The translations under genes and the position numbers were made by a program. From Sabulibacter ruber (lineage in GTDB: Bacteria; Bacteroidota; Bacteroidia; Cytophagales; Hymenobacteraceae): a stretch of 64,000 nt of DNA. The stretch spans positions 868,001-932,000 of the forward strand of contig NZ_JAFFID010000002.1 of assembly GCF_017355955.1 (NCBI RefSeq), written 5' to 3'. Shown one piece after another: positions 9,200 through 19,100 of the stretch. The notes beneath the pieces were generated by a model, which did not search any database, had not been told where the DNA came from, and was given only the letters and a program-made list of their open reading frames with translations. Within the stretch, counting starts at the first letter, position 1. Each line of letters opens with the position of its first letter.

Positions 9200-9622
9200 A
9201 GAGGTTCTTCTAAATCTAAATAGGTGGCTTTTGTACGGGCGAGGAGCTGCGTGGTTGTGGCAAACCGTTAAACCAAAAGACAGGAAAGTGTTCTTAGTGG
9301 TGAGAGGTAAACGTGTTTTGGGCCTGTTTTCTATGAATCGGCCTTAAAACACCCAATGCATCACTGTCTGGACACACCTGCGACCTGCCCTGGCGCCGGA
9401 AGGAAGAGTGGCAGAAAAATGGTACCTTTGCACCTGCTATGTCAAATTTCCTCCAATTTATAGCGCTTACTCCGCCGTGAGTACCAGTCCGCTCCACCCT
9501 TCTGGCAGGGGCGTTTCCTTTCTTTTCTGCTGTTGAGTTCTGTCCGGTTAAGGGTTGCCAGACCTTTCATAGGCCTGTGGCGTAGCCGTAACCGTACTTT
9601 CTGTTTTTAGAGTTTTAGTACC
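9200..9622. other. Intergenic region between divergent MBL and SulP genes
   Basis: No gene is supported. It contains the palindrome copy at 9313-9352. Promoters for both divergent genes must lie here, but no full TTTG / TAnnTTTG pair was recognised. Confidence 0.5.
9313..9352. repeat. Dispersed intergenic palindrome, copy 2
   Basis: Left half GTGTTTTGGGCCTG, centre TTTTCTATGAAT, right half CGGCCTTAAAACAC. Seven outer bases pair perfectly. It lies in the leader region upstream of the MBL gene. Confidence 0.65.
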
Positions 9623-11164
9623 ATGATTCCTTCTTTACGCTTATTTGATTTCAGCCAAAAAGTAGATTATAAAAAAGAGATTCTGGCCGGGCTCACCGTG
9701 GCCATGACCATGATTCCCGAGTCTTTGTCCTTCGCCATTCTGGCGGGTTTTCCGCCGCTGGTGGGTTTGTACGCTGCCTTCATCATGGGGCTGGTGACGG
9801 CCGTGCTGGGTGGTAGGCCCGGCATGATCTCGGGCGGAGCCGGGGCCACGGCGGTGGTCTTGATCGCGCTCATGCAGTCGCACGGCCTGGAGTACGTGTT
9901 CGCGGCGGTTGCCCTGGCCGGGGTTCTGCAAATTCTGGTGGGCATGTTCAAGCTGGGCAAGTTCATCCGGTTGGTGCCGCAGCCGGTGATGTACGGTTTT
10001 GTGAACGGTTTGGCAATCATCATCTTCATGTCGCAGATAGGCCAGTTTAAGACGGTGGTGAACGGCGAGACCACTTGGCTTACCGGCGAGCCTTTGTACA
10101 TCATGGCCGGTCTGGTGGCGTTGACCATCGGCATCATCATCGTTTTGCCCAGGATCACCAAAGCGGTGCCGCCGTCGTTGGTGGCCATTATCGTGGTTTT
10201 TGCGGTAGTGATGGGCTTCGGCATCGAGACCAAGATGGTGCGTGATATTGCCGCCGTAAGCGGAGGGTTGCCGCCTTTCCATGTTCCGCAGCTTCCGTTT
10301 ACTTTGGAGACCCTGCAAATCATTTTCCCTTACGCCCTCATCATGGCCGGGGTAGGCCTAACCGAAAGCCTGCTGACCCTGAACCTGGTAGACGAGATCA
10401 CCGGCACCAGAGGCAACGGCAACCGCGAGTGCGTGGCGCAGGGCAGCGCGAATGTGCTGAACGGCTTTTTCTTTGGCATGGGCGGTTGCGCAATGATCGC
10501 GCAGACGCTGGTGAACCTTTCGGCGGGGGCCAGGGCGCGGCTGGCCGGGATTATCTCGGCCTTCACTATCCTGGCCATTATCCTGGTGGGCGCCCCGGTG
10601 ATAGAGCGGGTGCCCATGGCGGCACTGGTGGGCGTGATGGTGATGGTCTCCATCGGGACGTTTGAGTGGATCAGCTTTCGGATCATCAACAAAATGCCCC
10701 GCCACGATGTGTTCGTGGGGATTCTGGTGGCATCTATCACCGTTTGGCTGCACAACCTGGCTCTGGCGGTGCTTATTGGGGTGATCATCTCGGCGCTGGT
10801 GTTTGCCTGGGAGAGCGCCAAGCGCATCAGGGCCAGAAAGTACGTGGATGAGAAAGGTGTGAAGCACTATGAACTGTATGGTCCCTTGTTCTTCGGGTCA
10901 GTCACGGCCTTTACCGAGAAATTCGATGTTCAGAATGACCCCGAGGTAGTAATCATCGATTTCAGGGAAAGCCGCGTGGCCGATATGTCCGGCATTGATG
11001 CCCTGCACAAACTCACCGAGCGCTACCACAAAGCCGGCAAGAAACTGCACCTGCGCCACCTGAGCCCCGATTGCCGCCTGCTGCTCCAAAACGCCGATGC
11101 CGTCATTGACGTCAACATCCTGGAAGACCCGCAGTACGCCGTGGTAACGGATAAATTGGCGTAG
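9623..11164 (+). CDS. SulP/SLC26 family inorganic anion transporter with STAS domain
   Basis: 513 aa. The N-terminal membrane domain contains about 10-14 hydrophobic segments (first: LTVAMTMIPESLSFAILAGF) and the SulP-typical motif following it (PPLVGLYAAF). The C-terminal cytosolic STAS domain covers about residues 415-513 (VVIIDFRESRVADMSGIDAL, phosphorylation-type Ser in the DMSG loop). SulP proteins move sulfate, bicarbonate or other small anions, usually with Na+ or H+. The shortened length is typical of the bacterial group often annotated sulfate permease/bicarbonate transporter; the ion is not predictable. It ends before a bidirectional terminator shared with galT. Confidence 0.9.
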   Translation: MIPSLRLFDFSQKVDYKKEILAGLTVAMTMIPESLSFAILAGFPPLVGLYAAFIMGLVTAVLGGRPGMISGGAGATAVVLIALMQSHGLEYVFAAVALAGVLQILVGMFKLGKFIRLVPQPVMYGFVNGLAIIIFMSQIGQFKTVVNGETTWLTGEPLYIMAGLVALTIGIIIVLPRITKAVPPSLVAIIVVFAVVMGFGIETKMVRDIAAVSGGLPPFHVPQLPFTLETLQIIFPYALIMAGVGLTESLLTLNLVDEITGTRGNGNRECVAQGSANVLNGFFFGMGGCAMIAQTLVNLSAGARARLAGIISAFTILAIILVGAPVIERVPMAALVGVMVMVSIGTFEWISFRIINKMPRHDVFVGILVASITVWLHNLALAVLIGVIISALVFAWESAKRIRARKYVDEKGVKHYELYGPLFFGSVTAFTEKFDVQNDPEVVIIDFRESRVADMSGIDALHKLTERYHKAGKKLHLRHLSPDCRLLLQNADAVIDVNILEDPQYAVVTDKLA

Positions 11165-11187
11165 TCTTCCCTCTTAAATGAGAGTTT

Positions 11188-11225
11188 CGTTTCGGGCTTA
11201 TTTTCAGAAAATCGGACTCAAAACG
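11188..11225. repeat. Dispersed intergenic palindrome, copy 3
   Basis: Left half CGTTTCGGGCTTA, centre TTTTCAGAAAA, right half TCGGACTCAAAACG. It directly follows the sulP stop codon. Confidence 0.6.
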
Positions 11226-11252
11226 GGACTTGGTTTATAGAATCAGATGTTT

Positions 11253-11288
11253 GTTTTAAGGCTGATTTTCTGAAAAATGGCTCTAATC
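11253..11288. repeat. Dispersed intergenic palindrome, copy 4
   Basis: Left half GTTTTAAGGCTGA, centre TTTTCTGAAAAA, right half TGGCTCTAATC. The right arm has diverged. Confidence 0.55.
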
Positions 11289-11332
11289 GCTAAGCTAATC
11301 CAAGGGCTTGGTTGAACTTAATGCGCTTGCTC

Positions 11333-11370
11333 AAAAGACCTCGTAGTGTCCGGAGGACCTGCGAGTGTTT
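11333..11370. repeat. Degenerate GACCTC-type inverted repeat
   Basis: AAAAGACCTCGTAG ... GGACCTGCGAGTGTTT resembles the intact hairpin 30 bp downstream (AAGACCTCACAAG ... CCTGTGAGGTCTT) but has lost perfect pairing. Confidence 0.45.
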
Positions 11371-11396
11371 ATGTCACCTGCCTCTCCTTAAACGAA

Positions 11397-11431
11397 AAGA
11401 CCTCACAAGTTTTTAAAACCTGTGAGGTCTT
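11397..11431. terminator. Bidirectional terminator between sulP and galT
   Basis: 17-bp inverted repeat with one G-T pair: left arm AAGACCTCACAAGTTTT, right arm AAAACCTGTGAGGTCTT. A/T runs lie on both sides of the loop. It sits between convergent genes. Confidence 0.7.
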
Positions 11432-11447
11432 CTGTTTTAGTATTCTG

Positions 11448-11482
11448 GTTTAAAGCTGATTTCCTGAAAACAGCCTAAAAAC
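11448..11482. repeat. Dispersed intergenic palindrome, copy 5
   Basis: Left half GGTTTAAAGCTGA, centre TTTCCTGAAAA, right half CAGCCTAAAAAC. It ends 4 bp before the galT stop codon on the opposite strand. Confidence 0.6.
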
Positions 11483-11485
11483 AAC

Positions 11486-12511
11486 TTACAGCAGGGCTCT
11501 GAGTCTTTCGGCGGCGCTCTCGGGAGTGATGTCGCGCTGCGGGTTGGCCATGAGCTCGTAGCCGACCATGAACTTCTTCACCGTGGCGGACCTCAGCAGG
11601 GGCGGGTAGAAGTGCATGTGCAGGTGCCAGCCCGGGTAGTCCTTGCCGTCGGTGGGCGCCTGGTGGATGCCGGCCGAGTACGGGAAGGAGGTATTGAACA
11701 GCTTGTCGTACACGCTGGAGAGGCGCTTCATGATGTCGGCGTAGGCGAGCTTCTCGTCCTCGGTGATCTCACCGAGGTGGCCGAAGTGCCGCCGGGGGAT
11801 GACGATGGTCTCGAAGGGCCACACCGCCCAGAAGGGCACCAGCGCCACGAAGTGCCCGTTCTGTGCTACGATGCGTTTGTTCTCCTCTAGCTCCAAAGCG
11901 AGGTAATCAGAAAGCAGGCTTCTCCCGTTCTCCTGGAAGTAGGCCTCCTGCTGCACGGTCTCCCTGGCCGGATCACCTGGTACCGAGCTCTGCGCCCAGA
12001 TCTGCCCGTGCGGGTGGGGGTTGCTGCTGCCCATCACCGAGCCCTTGTTCTCGAAGATCTGCACGTAGCTGATCTCCTCCATAGCGCCCAATTCCAGGTA
12101 TTGCTCCTGCCACAGGTCCACGACCTTCTTGATGTCCGGGGTCTCCATGTCGGAGAGGGTCAGGTCGTGGCGGGGCGAGAAGCAGATGACCTTGCAGATG
12201 CCGCGCTCGCTCTCGGCCCGGAGCAGCCCGCCCTTGGCGAAGGAGCCGGTGGGGCTGTCGGCCTGCAGGGCGGCGAAGTCGTTGGTGAACACGAAGGTGG
12301 AGGGGTAGTCGGGGTTGGTCTCGCCGTTGGCGCGCACGTTGGTGGGGCACAGGTAGCAGCCCGGGTCGTACTGCGGCCGGGTGTCCTTCTCGGCGGTCTC
12401 CTGCTGCCCCTGCCAGGGGCGCTTGGAGCGGTGCGGTGACACCAGCACCCACTCCCCCAAGAGAGGGTTGAAGCGCCGGTGCGAGTGCTCCGTGATATCG
12501 AATGAATTCAT
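11486..12511 (-). CDS. galT: Galactose-1-phosphate uridylyltransferase
   Basis: 341 aa, the usual length. It exchanges UMP between UDP-glucose and galactose-1-phosphate in the Leloir pathway, in the cytosol. Visible signature: [10 protein letters not shown] with His166-Pro-His168 (His168 being the nucleophile position of the HIT-fold family). A zinc-site Cys pair is at Cys52/Cys55 (GCYLCP), and the C-terminal half has [11 protein letters not shown]. It is the last gene of a minus-strand operon, 38 nt behind galK. The terminator at 11397-11431 closes the operon. Confidence 0.95.
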   Translation of the reverse strand: MNSFDITEHSHRRFNPLLGEWVLVSPHRSKRPWQGQQETAEKDTRPQYDPGCYLCPTNVRANGETNPDYPSTFVFTNDFAALQADSPTGSFAKGGLLRAESERGICKVICFSPRHDLTLSDMETPDIKKVVDLWQEQYLELGAMEEISYVQIFENKGSVMGSSNPHPHGQIWAQSSVPGDPARETVQQEAYFQENGRSLLSDYLALELEENKRIVAQNGHFVALVPFWAVWPFETIVIPRRHFGHLGEITEDEKLAYADIMKRLSSVYDKLFNTSFPYSAGIHQAPTDGKDYPGWHLHMHFYPPLLRSATVKKFMVGYELMANPQRDITPESAAERLRALL

Positions 12512-12549
12512 AGTTTCTAAAGGTAAGAATGGAAGAGAGCCGGTGCTGG

Positions 12550-13716
12550 TTATTTTTTGGAGAAGTCAAGCGGGACCAGGCTGCTGCCGTCCACAATCTC
12601 GGCTACGTACGTCTTGAGCGTGATGCCGTACTGCTCCTGGTAGGCTTCGGTCATCTGGCGGGTGAACTCATCCAATTGGGCTAGTTTCACCAGGTTGATG
12701 GTGCAACCTCCAAATCCTCCGCCCATCATGCGGGCCCCCAGCACGGCGTCTGAGTCTCTGGCTTTGTCGGCCAGGAAGTCCAGCTCAGGGCAACTCACCT
12801 CATAGTCATGCTGCAATCCTTTGTGCGAAGCGAACATCTTCTGCCCGAACGCCTCCAGGTCGCCACGCTCCAGGTCTTGGCAGGCTTCTTCTACGCGCAG
12901 GTTTTCCTGTACCACGTAGGTGCAGCGGCGGTATACCACCGGGTCAAACTCGGCTTGGTGCTGCGACAGCATCTCCAGGGTCACGTCTCTCAAGCTGTGA
13001 ATCTGTGGATAATGTTTCTGCAGAATGGCCACGCCGGTTTCGCATTCCTGCCGACGGGTGTTGTACTCACTGGAAGCCAGGGAGTGTTTCACCTGCGTGT
13101 CGCAGAGCACGATGCGGTAATCATCAATGTTGAAAGGGTAGTACTGGTACTCCAGTGAGCGGCAGTCCAGCTTTACCACGTGGTTGTGCTTGCCAAACAT
13201 ACTGGCGAACTGGTCCATGATGCCGCACATTACCAGCGCGTACTCATGCTCGGCCTTCTGGGCCATCTTCACCATGTCGAACCGTTCAATACCGTAGGCA
13301 TACAGGTAGTTCAGCGCATACGCCAGACCGCATTCCACCGCCGCCGAAGAAGAAAGTCCGGCGCCAATGGGCACGTTGCCCCCAAACACCAGGTCAAACC
13401 CTTTCACCTCATAGTTGGCTTTCTGCAGCTGCGCCACTACCCCCAGCAGGTAATTGGCCCACCCTTTATCGGTGCGGTGCACGTCTGTGAGAGAGAAGTC
13501 TGCGCTTTCATCCAGGTCAAAGGCATGGGCCCGCATGGTCTGGGTGCCGTTTGGCGCAATGGCGAAATAGATCTCTTTGTTAATGGCTGCCGGTAATACA
13601 AAGCCCTCATTGTAATCTGTGTGTTCTCCAATGAGGTTTACCCGGCCAGGCGACCGGACTACCACCGGCTCTGTTTTGAATAGCTCTTTGAATCTGGCTA
13701 CAATGTCTTCAACCAT
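12550..13716 (-). CDS. galK: Galactokinase
   Basis: 388 aa GHMP kinase that phosphorylates galactose with ATP, the first Leloir step. The three family motifs are present: the galactokinase signature [12 protein letters not shown] (residues 24-35), the ATP-binding [11 protein letters not shown] loop, and the C-terminal [11 protein letters not shown] motif. No signal peptide. It lies between the symporter gene (86 nt upstream, with a perfect hairpin in that gap) and galT (38 nt downstream), all on the minus strand. Confidence 0.95.
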   Translation of the reverse strand: MVEDIVARFKELFKTEPVVVRSPGRVNLIGEHTDYNEGFVLPAAINKEIYFAIAPNGTQTMRAHAFDLDESADFSLTDVHRTDKGWANYLLGVVAQLQKANYEVKGFDLVFGGNVPIGAGLSSSAAVECGLAYALNYLYAYGIERFDMVKMAQKAEHEYALVMCGIMDQFASMFGKHNHVVKLDCRSLEYQYYPFNIDDYRIVLCDTQVKHSLASSEYNTRRQECETGVAILQKHYPQIHSLRDVTLEMLSQHQAEFDPVVYRRCTYVVQENLRVEEACQDLERGDLEAFGQKMFASHKGLQHDYEVSCPELDFLADKARDSDAVLGARMMGGGFGGCTINLVKLAQLDEFTRQMTEAYQEQYGITLKTYVAEIVDGSSLVPLDFSKK

Positions 13717-13735
13717 GGTTGCTCTATAAAAGTGA

Positions 13736-13764
13736 ATCTCCGGGTGAGGTGCTCACCCGGAGAT
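13736..13764 (-). terminator. Hairpin in the symporter-galK spacer (attenuator or mRNA-processing element)
   Basis: Perfect 13-bp inverted repeat ATCTCCGGGTGAG with a 3-nt loop, in the 86-nt gap between symporter stop and galK start. There is no good T run after it on the minus strand, so partial read-through or 3'-end protection of the symporter mRNA is more likely than full termination. Confidence 0.55.
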
Positions 13765-13802
13765 ATTACTAACGGAAGTTAAAATGCTTTGATAGCTTTT
13801 TA

Positions 13803-15440
13803 TTACCAGAAAATGATATAAAGTGCTGCTAAGATTCCGCAGATGAGCACAGACCCAATGGCAAAGCCGGTGCTGGTTTTAAACATAGAAGAATCAATTT
13901 CCAGACCTTTAGGATTGTTCTTGCTCTTAGGATCCAGCAACGTGATAAGTACCATCAGGAACACGCACACCAGGAACACGATACCCATACGGTCCAGGAA
14001 CGGAATTTCAGGGAACTGGAACTTAAGGAAAGTGGAAAGCGGAATAGTCAAGACTGCCGCTACCAATGCTGCCGAGGCAGTAGTACGTTTCCAGAAGAAG
14101 CCCAAGGCGAAGATGGCGAACACACCAGGAGAAATGAAACCGGTATATTCCTGGATGTATTGGAATGCCTGGTCAAGGTTACGAAGAACCGGAGCCACCA
14201 CAATCGCAATCACAAAAGAGGCCACTACCGTGATTTTACCAAAGTTTACCAATCTGGTTTCAGAGGCATTCTTGTTGAAGAACTTACGGTAGATGTCCAG
14301 GGTGAAGATAGTAGAGATACTGTTGGCTTTACCGGCCAGAGAAGCCACAATAGCGGCAGTAAGCGCGGCAAAAGACAAACCTTTCAAGCCGGCTGGCAAT
14401 AGGTTCAATAATACCGGATACGCGTGGTCTGGTTTTACGTGGCCTAATTCATTAGCCATTTCTGCCTGGAACATGCCGTTTTTATGCAACACATAAGCCG
14501 CAATACCTGGCAATACCACAATAATAGGCATCATCAGTTTCAGGAAACCAGCGAACAAAAGACCGTTACGGGCAGTTTTCAGGTCGGCACCAAGGGCACG
14601 CTGGGTGATGTACTGGTTACAACCCCAGTAGTTCAGGTTCACAATCCACATACCTCCCAGAAGAACAGAAAGGCCCGGCAAGTCCATGTACGCATCGCGG
14701 GTACCGCCTTCACCGTTCGGGATCATGATTTCGCCTTCAGAAAGAATCATACTGAAGTGGTCACCGGCTTGCTGCCGCAGGAACGTTAAACCATCCCAAA
14801 TGCCAGAGCCGCCCAGGTGGTCAGATACCAGGTCAAGCGCCAGGTAGGTAGTAGCTAAACCACCCAATACCAGTACAAATACCTGAATTACGTCTGTGTA
14901 ACCAATTACCTTCATACCACCCAGGGTGATAAAAATAGCGAAGATGGCACAACCGTACATACAGTAGTAGAAGTCAATACCGGTAATGGTTTCAATGGCC
15001 AGCGCCCCCAGGTACAGGATAGAGGAAAGGTTTACAAATACATACACCAATAACCAGAATACCGCCATGATGGTACTTACCGCATCGTTGTACCGCTGCG
15101 ATAAGAATTGAGGCATGGTGTAAATTTTGTTTTTCAGGTAAATAGGAATGAAGAATACCGCAACTACCACCAGGGTAAGGGCGGCCATCCATTCATAAGT
15201 TGAGATTGCCAGACCCATGGCGAAGCCAGAACCAGCCATCCCAATAAACTGCTCGGCAGAGATGTTGGAAGCGATCAAGGAAGCACCAATAGCCCACCAG
15301 GTAAGAGAGCCTTCGGCCAGGAAGTACTCCTTAGAGTCCATGTGGTCTGCCTTTTTCTGCCGGTAAATCCAATATCCGTAGCCCGAGACTATCAGAAAGT
15401 AGGCAAGGAAAATGATGTAGTCAATGGTTTGTAAGCCCAT
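13803..15440 (-). CDS. Sodium/sugar symporter of the SSS family (SglT-like)
   Basis: 545 aa with about 14 hydrophobic helices. Early residues read TIDYIIFLAYFLIVSGYGYW, then EGSLTWWAIGASLIASNISAEQFIGMAGSG, the unwound-helix region that forms the Na+ and sugar sites in SSS transporters. Also visible: LNYWGCNQYITQRALGA and FAALTAAIVASLAGKANSISTIF, the sodium-solute-symporter signatures. It would import a monosaccharide with Na+ across the inner membrane. Co-transcription with galK and galT makes galactose the best guess, but arabinose or glucose cannot be excluded. The operator at 15747-15762 lies about 300 bp upstream of its start. Confidence 0.9.
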   Translation of the reverse strand: MGLQTIDYIIFLAYFLIVSGYGYWIYRQKKADHMDSKEYFLAEGSLTWWAIGASLIASNISAEQFIGMAGSGFAMGLAISTYEWMAALTLVVVAVFFIPIYLKNKIYTMPQFLSQRYNDAVSTIMAVFWLLVYVFVNLSSILYLGALAIETITGIDFYYCMYGCAIFAIFITLGGMKVIGYTDVIQVFVLVLGGLATTYLALDLVSDHLGGSGIWDGLTFLRQQAGDHFSMILSEGEIMIPNGEGGTRDAYMDLPGLSVLLGGMWIVNLNYWGCNQYITQRALGADLKTARNGLLFAGFLKLMMPIIVVLPGIAAYVLHKNGMFQAEMANELGHVKPDHAYPVLLNLLPAGLKGLSFAALTAAIVASLAGKANSISTIFTLDIYRKFFNKNASETRLVNFGKITVVASFVIAIVVAPVLRNLDQAFQYIQEYTGFISPGVFAIFALGFFWKRTTASAALVAAVLTIPLSTFLKFQFPEIPFLDRMGIVFLVCVFLMVLITLLDPKSKNNPKGLEIDSSMFKTSTGFAIGSVLICGILAALYIIFW

Positions 15441-15746
15441 AGTAAGAAGTGTGACAGTGGTTTGTTAGTTTTTAAATTTTCTGACGGATTTGTGAATATA
15501 TCGGTTTTTAGTTATTATATACTAAGCCTTATACTAAGAAATTTCTATTTGCCTCTCCTGGCCGATTCTCTCGGGCAAATCAACGCTTATCGGTTGCAGC
15601 TAAAGTCCTTCCTTACCACCGGGCATAATCAAGTAATAACCAAAATACAAAGGAAAACCAGTAGCTCGTGCGCCTTTCAAAGCGCGCAAGTGGTTAAGAC
15701 CGTCTATTATTCCCTCCCCTTATAGAAGGCGCATCTCGCCAATCTA

Positions 15747-15762
15747 ATGTAATCGATTGCGT
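15747..15762. promoter_or_regulatory. LacI-type operator 1A (susC1 / symporter)
   Basis: ATGTAATCGATTGCGT, identical over 16 bp to the site at 23335-23350 beside lacI. Its partner is 211 bp away at 15958. Confidence 0.7.
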
Positions 15763-15957
15763 AAATATATGTCAATGATTGCTTGCCTGCCAAAACCTGA
15801 GCTGAATAGTTGTTTTAAATATCATAAAAATATTGTCTTTGCTTAAGTTTTTGTCAATGTATTTGGGCTTAGAGCTCAGAGCGTTATAGAAACTTTAAAA
15901 ACAATCGATTTTATACGCAAAGACAAGGGTAAACTATAATCAAATAATAAATATCTA

Positions 15958-15973
15958 ACGTAAACGATTACAG
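15958..15973. promoter_or_regulatory. LacI-type operator 1B (susC1)
   Basis: ACGTAAACGATTACAG, matching the second-position sites at 23552 and 43223 in 14 or more of 16 bases. It lies 131 bp before the susC1 start. Confidence 0.7.
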
Positions 15974-16103
15974 TAAGCCGTTGATTGACAACCATATATG
16001 CGGGTTTCTGCGATGGGTATTAGTACAGGGGTACCCATAGATGTTACTACGGTTTACAGGAGCAAATACCTCACAGCGTCTTACCACTTAACATCTATAA
16101 TTT

Positions 16104-19100
16104 ATGGAAAAAGCTTTACAAAGTAGTCAATGGATTGGGGGCTGCCAACATCCGCTGAGAAAACAGCAGGTTGCTCAATGGCTTATGGTGTTACTGGTTG
16201 GTCTGCTGGTAAATTCCTTTGCTTATGAGGCGAAAGCCCAGGGGAGAACTCTTACCGGAAGAGTGGTCAGCGCAGATGGCGAGGCATTGGCAGGAGTAAC
16301 GGTGGTGGTAAGGGGTACCAGCAATGGAGCCTCTACAGATGCCAACGGTAACTACACCCTTAGCCTGGCGTCGGGACAGGAGAATGGCACCCTGGTTTTC
16401 TCGTACATCGGGTTCCGGTCACAGGAAGTGCCCATTGCAGGGCAGACCACCGTGAATGCTACCCTGCAGTCAGATGAGCAGGCGTTGAGCGAGGTGGTGG
16501 TGATTGGTTACCAGACCGTAAGAAAAGAAGACCTGACCGGGGCAGTTTCTGTGGTAGAGGCCAGCGATGCCCGCCGGGTAACTGCCAACACCGTGGCGGA
16601 GTCTCTGCAAGGGTTAGCGGCCGGGGTAACGGTACGTAACACCGGGGCACCGGGGGCTGCCGCTAAAATTGACATCAGGGGTACCGGTACGTTCGGGGCC
16701 AACGAGCCTTTGTATGTGATTGACGGGATGCTCTCCAATGCTACTCCTGACTTCAACCCCAATGACATTGAGTCTATCCAGGTGTTGAAAGATGCCTCGG
16801 CGGCGGCTATCTATGGGTCCAGGGCGGCCAACGGGGTAATCATCATCACTACCAGAAAAGGGAAGGAAGGGCCTTTACAGATTACCGGTAACGTGAAAAC
16901 GGGTATCCAGCAGTTCCGCAAGCGCTGGGACCTTAGAAACAGCGCAGAGTTTGCCGAGCTGAACCGCCAGGCGTACGCCAATGTTGGCTTGCCTCCGCAG
17001 ACCAGCGTTTCCACGGAATTTGACCCCAATGTGGACACAGACTGGCAGGAAGCCCTCATGCGGACCGGTTCCACCCAGGATTACAACCTCACCCTCTCGG
17101 GCGGTAGCGCCACCGGAACGTACCTGATTTCCGGAAACTACTTCAAAAACAAAGGCACCATCATTGACAATAGTTTTGAACGCGCCAACTTCAGGGTGAA
17201 CACCACCGGGGAGCGGGGCCGGTTCTCGTTTGGGGAGTTCTTCCTGTTTTCCTATACCCATGATGATTACCTGGAAGGAGAGCCTTTGGTAGAAATGCTG
17301 CGGATGCTGCCCACTATGCCCATCCAGGGAAGCCGGTATGTGGGGCCAAGCAACCCCGAAGGCTGGGCCATTGGTGACCAGACTTTTGCCAATACCTTCG
17401 GGACCAACCCGGTTGCCTTGCAGAATCTGCTCCAGCGCGATCTGTATAGCTATAGGGCCAGGGGAAATGCCTTTGTGCAGTTTGAGATCATTGAAGGATT
17501 GGCCTACAAGTTCAACGCCGGTTTAGAGTCTACTTTTGATAATTTCAGAGGATTCCGCCGGCCGGGAGTGGTAAGGCAAAGTACCCCCAACGTGCTGGCC
17601 ACCGCCGATGAAAACCGGGCTCAGTTTCTTTCCACCCTGTTAGAGCACACGGTGAACTTTGAACGGCAGTTTGGCGAGCATAGGGTAAGTGCCGTGGCTG
17701 GGGTGAGTAACCAGATTTTCCAGTATGATCAGATCTACGGCCAGAAACAGAATCTTCCCAGAAACCCAATAACTGGCGAGTACTATACGGTGCTCAACCA
17801 GGGTAATAACCCCATCGTGGGGAGCTACACAAACAAATGGGCTAACCTGGGGTACTTAGGTAGGGTGAACTACAGCTTCAGGGACAAATATTTGCTGAGT
17901 GCCTCCTTCAGGAGAGACGGTGACTCCCGGTTTGGACCTAATTACCGGTGGGGGAACTTCCCGTCTGTGTCAGTGGCCTGGCAAATAAGCGAAGAACCCT
18001 TCTTTGCGCTGCCTTGGGTGAGTGATTTGAAAGTGCGGGCATCCTACGGGGCGCTGGGGAACAGCGAGGTACTTTCGCCCTGGCAGTATTTTGGCCGCAT
18101 CAGCCCATTCCCAAGAGCCATATTTGGGCCGGAGCAAACCATTTTCCAGGGTGCTACCAACATTCAGTTAGCCAACCCAGACCTGCACTGGGAAGAAAAG
18201 AAAACCACCAACTTCGGGATAGACGCTGCCTTCCTGAACAACCGGCTGAGCATAACGGCTGAGTATTTCATCTCTAAAACAGAGGATGTGCTCACAAACC
18301 TGCCTGTAGCGCTCACCATTGGTAATGCGGCCCCGGCCGGGGTGTTGCGTGACCCTCCCATTAATGCGGCTTCCCTGCAAAACACAGGGGTGGAGTTAAC
18401 CGCTACCCTGCGCAGCGTGGAGAATCCTGTTAAGTGGGATGTGAGTTTAAACCTCAGCCACATCAAAAACGAGGTGCTGGAACTGGGTAACCTGGGCGAA
18501 GGCAGAACTTACATCCAGAGCGGAGATGCCCGTACCCAAGTTGGCAGGGCCATTGGCGAGTGGTATGTTCTGAGGACCGACGGTATTTTCCAGACGCAGG
18601 AAGAAGTTGCTGCTCACGGGATACAACCAGATGCCAAACCAGGTGATATCCGGTATGTGGATGTGGATGGAGACGGTACCTTGAATGTGGATAAAGACCG
18701 TACGTATGCAGGTAGTCCGTGGCCAGACATCCAGGGGGGGCTTGTGTTCAATGCTTCCTACAACAACTTCAGTTTCTCTATGCAGTGGTACGGCGTGGCA
18801 GGAAACAAAATCTACAACCGCCCGCGCTTCTGGATGGACCGGGGGAATGAAAACGCCTCTTACCGCAGCGACTACTCGCCCTGGACGCCCACCAACACCG
18901 ATACAGACGACCCCAGAATCGGCTTCGGGAACACAGACCCAGGCATACAGCTCAATGCCAGGCCCGACACCGACCGCTGGCTGGAAGACGGCTCTTACCT
19001 GCGCCTGAGGAACCTGGAAATTGGGTACAATCTGCCACCAACCCTTGTGCAGGGCATTGGGCTGCAATCTGCCCGGGTAAGCCTGAGCGGCCAGAATCTA

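Larger units (their letters stand above)
11165..11485. other. Repeat-dense convergent spacer between sulP and galT
   Basis: No gene. Five repeat-like hairpins are packed in 320 bp: three copies of the dispersed palindrome and two GACCTC-type inverted repeats (one degenerate, one intact). Confidence 0.6.
15441..16103. other. Divergent control region between symporter-gal operon and susC1
   Basis: 662 bp without a supported gene. It holds a pair of LacI-type operators (15747-15762 and 15958-15973) and a weaker CAATCGATTT site near 15902. A possible but poor promoter on + is TTTG 15838-15841, N16, TGTATTTG 15858-15865 (one mismatch and a short spacer). Confidence 0.55.

Noticed and set aside
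9641..10323. Two long minus-strand open frames (about 220 aa) opposite sulP
   Set aside because: Low-complexity His/Gln/Arg- or Met/Thr-rich products caused by the GC-rich codon use of the SulP gene; no start context or family.
11973..12596. 207-aa minus-strand frame overlapping galT/galK
   Set aside because: Arg/Pro/Gly-rich shift of the galT frame; galT is complete with its HPH motif.
15902..15911. CAATCGATTT as an additional LacI operator
   Set aside because: Shares only the AATCGATT core and lacks the GTAA/TTAC flanks of the six called sites.
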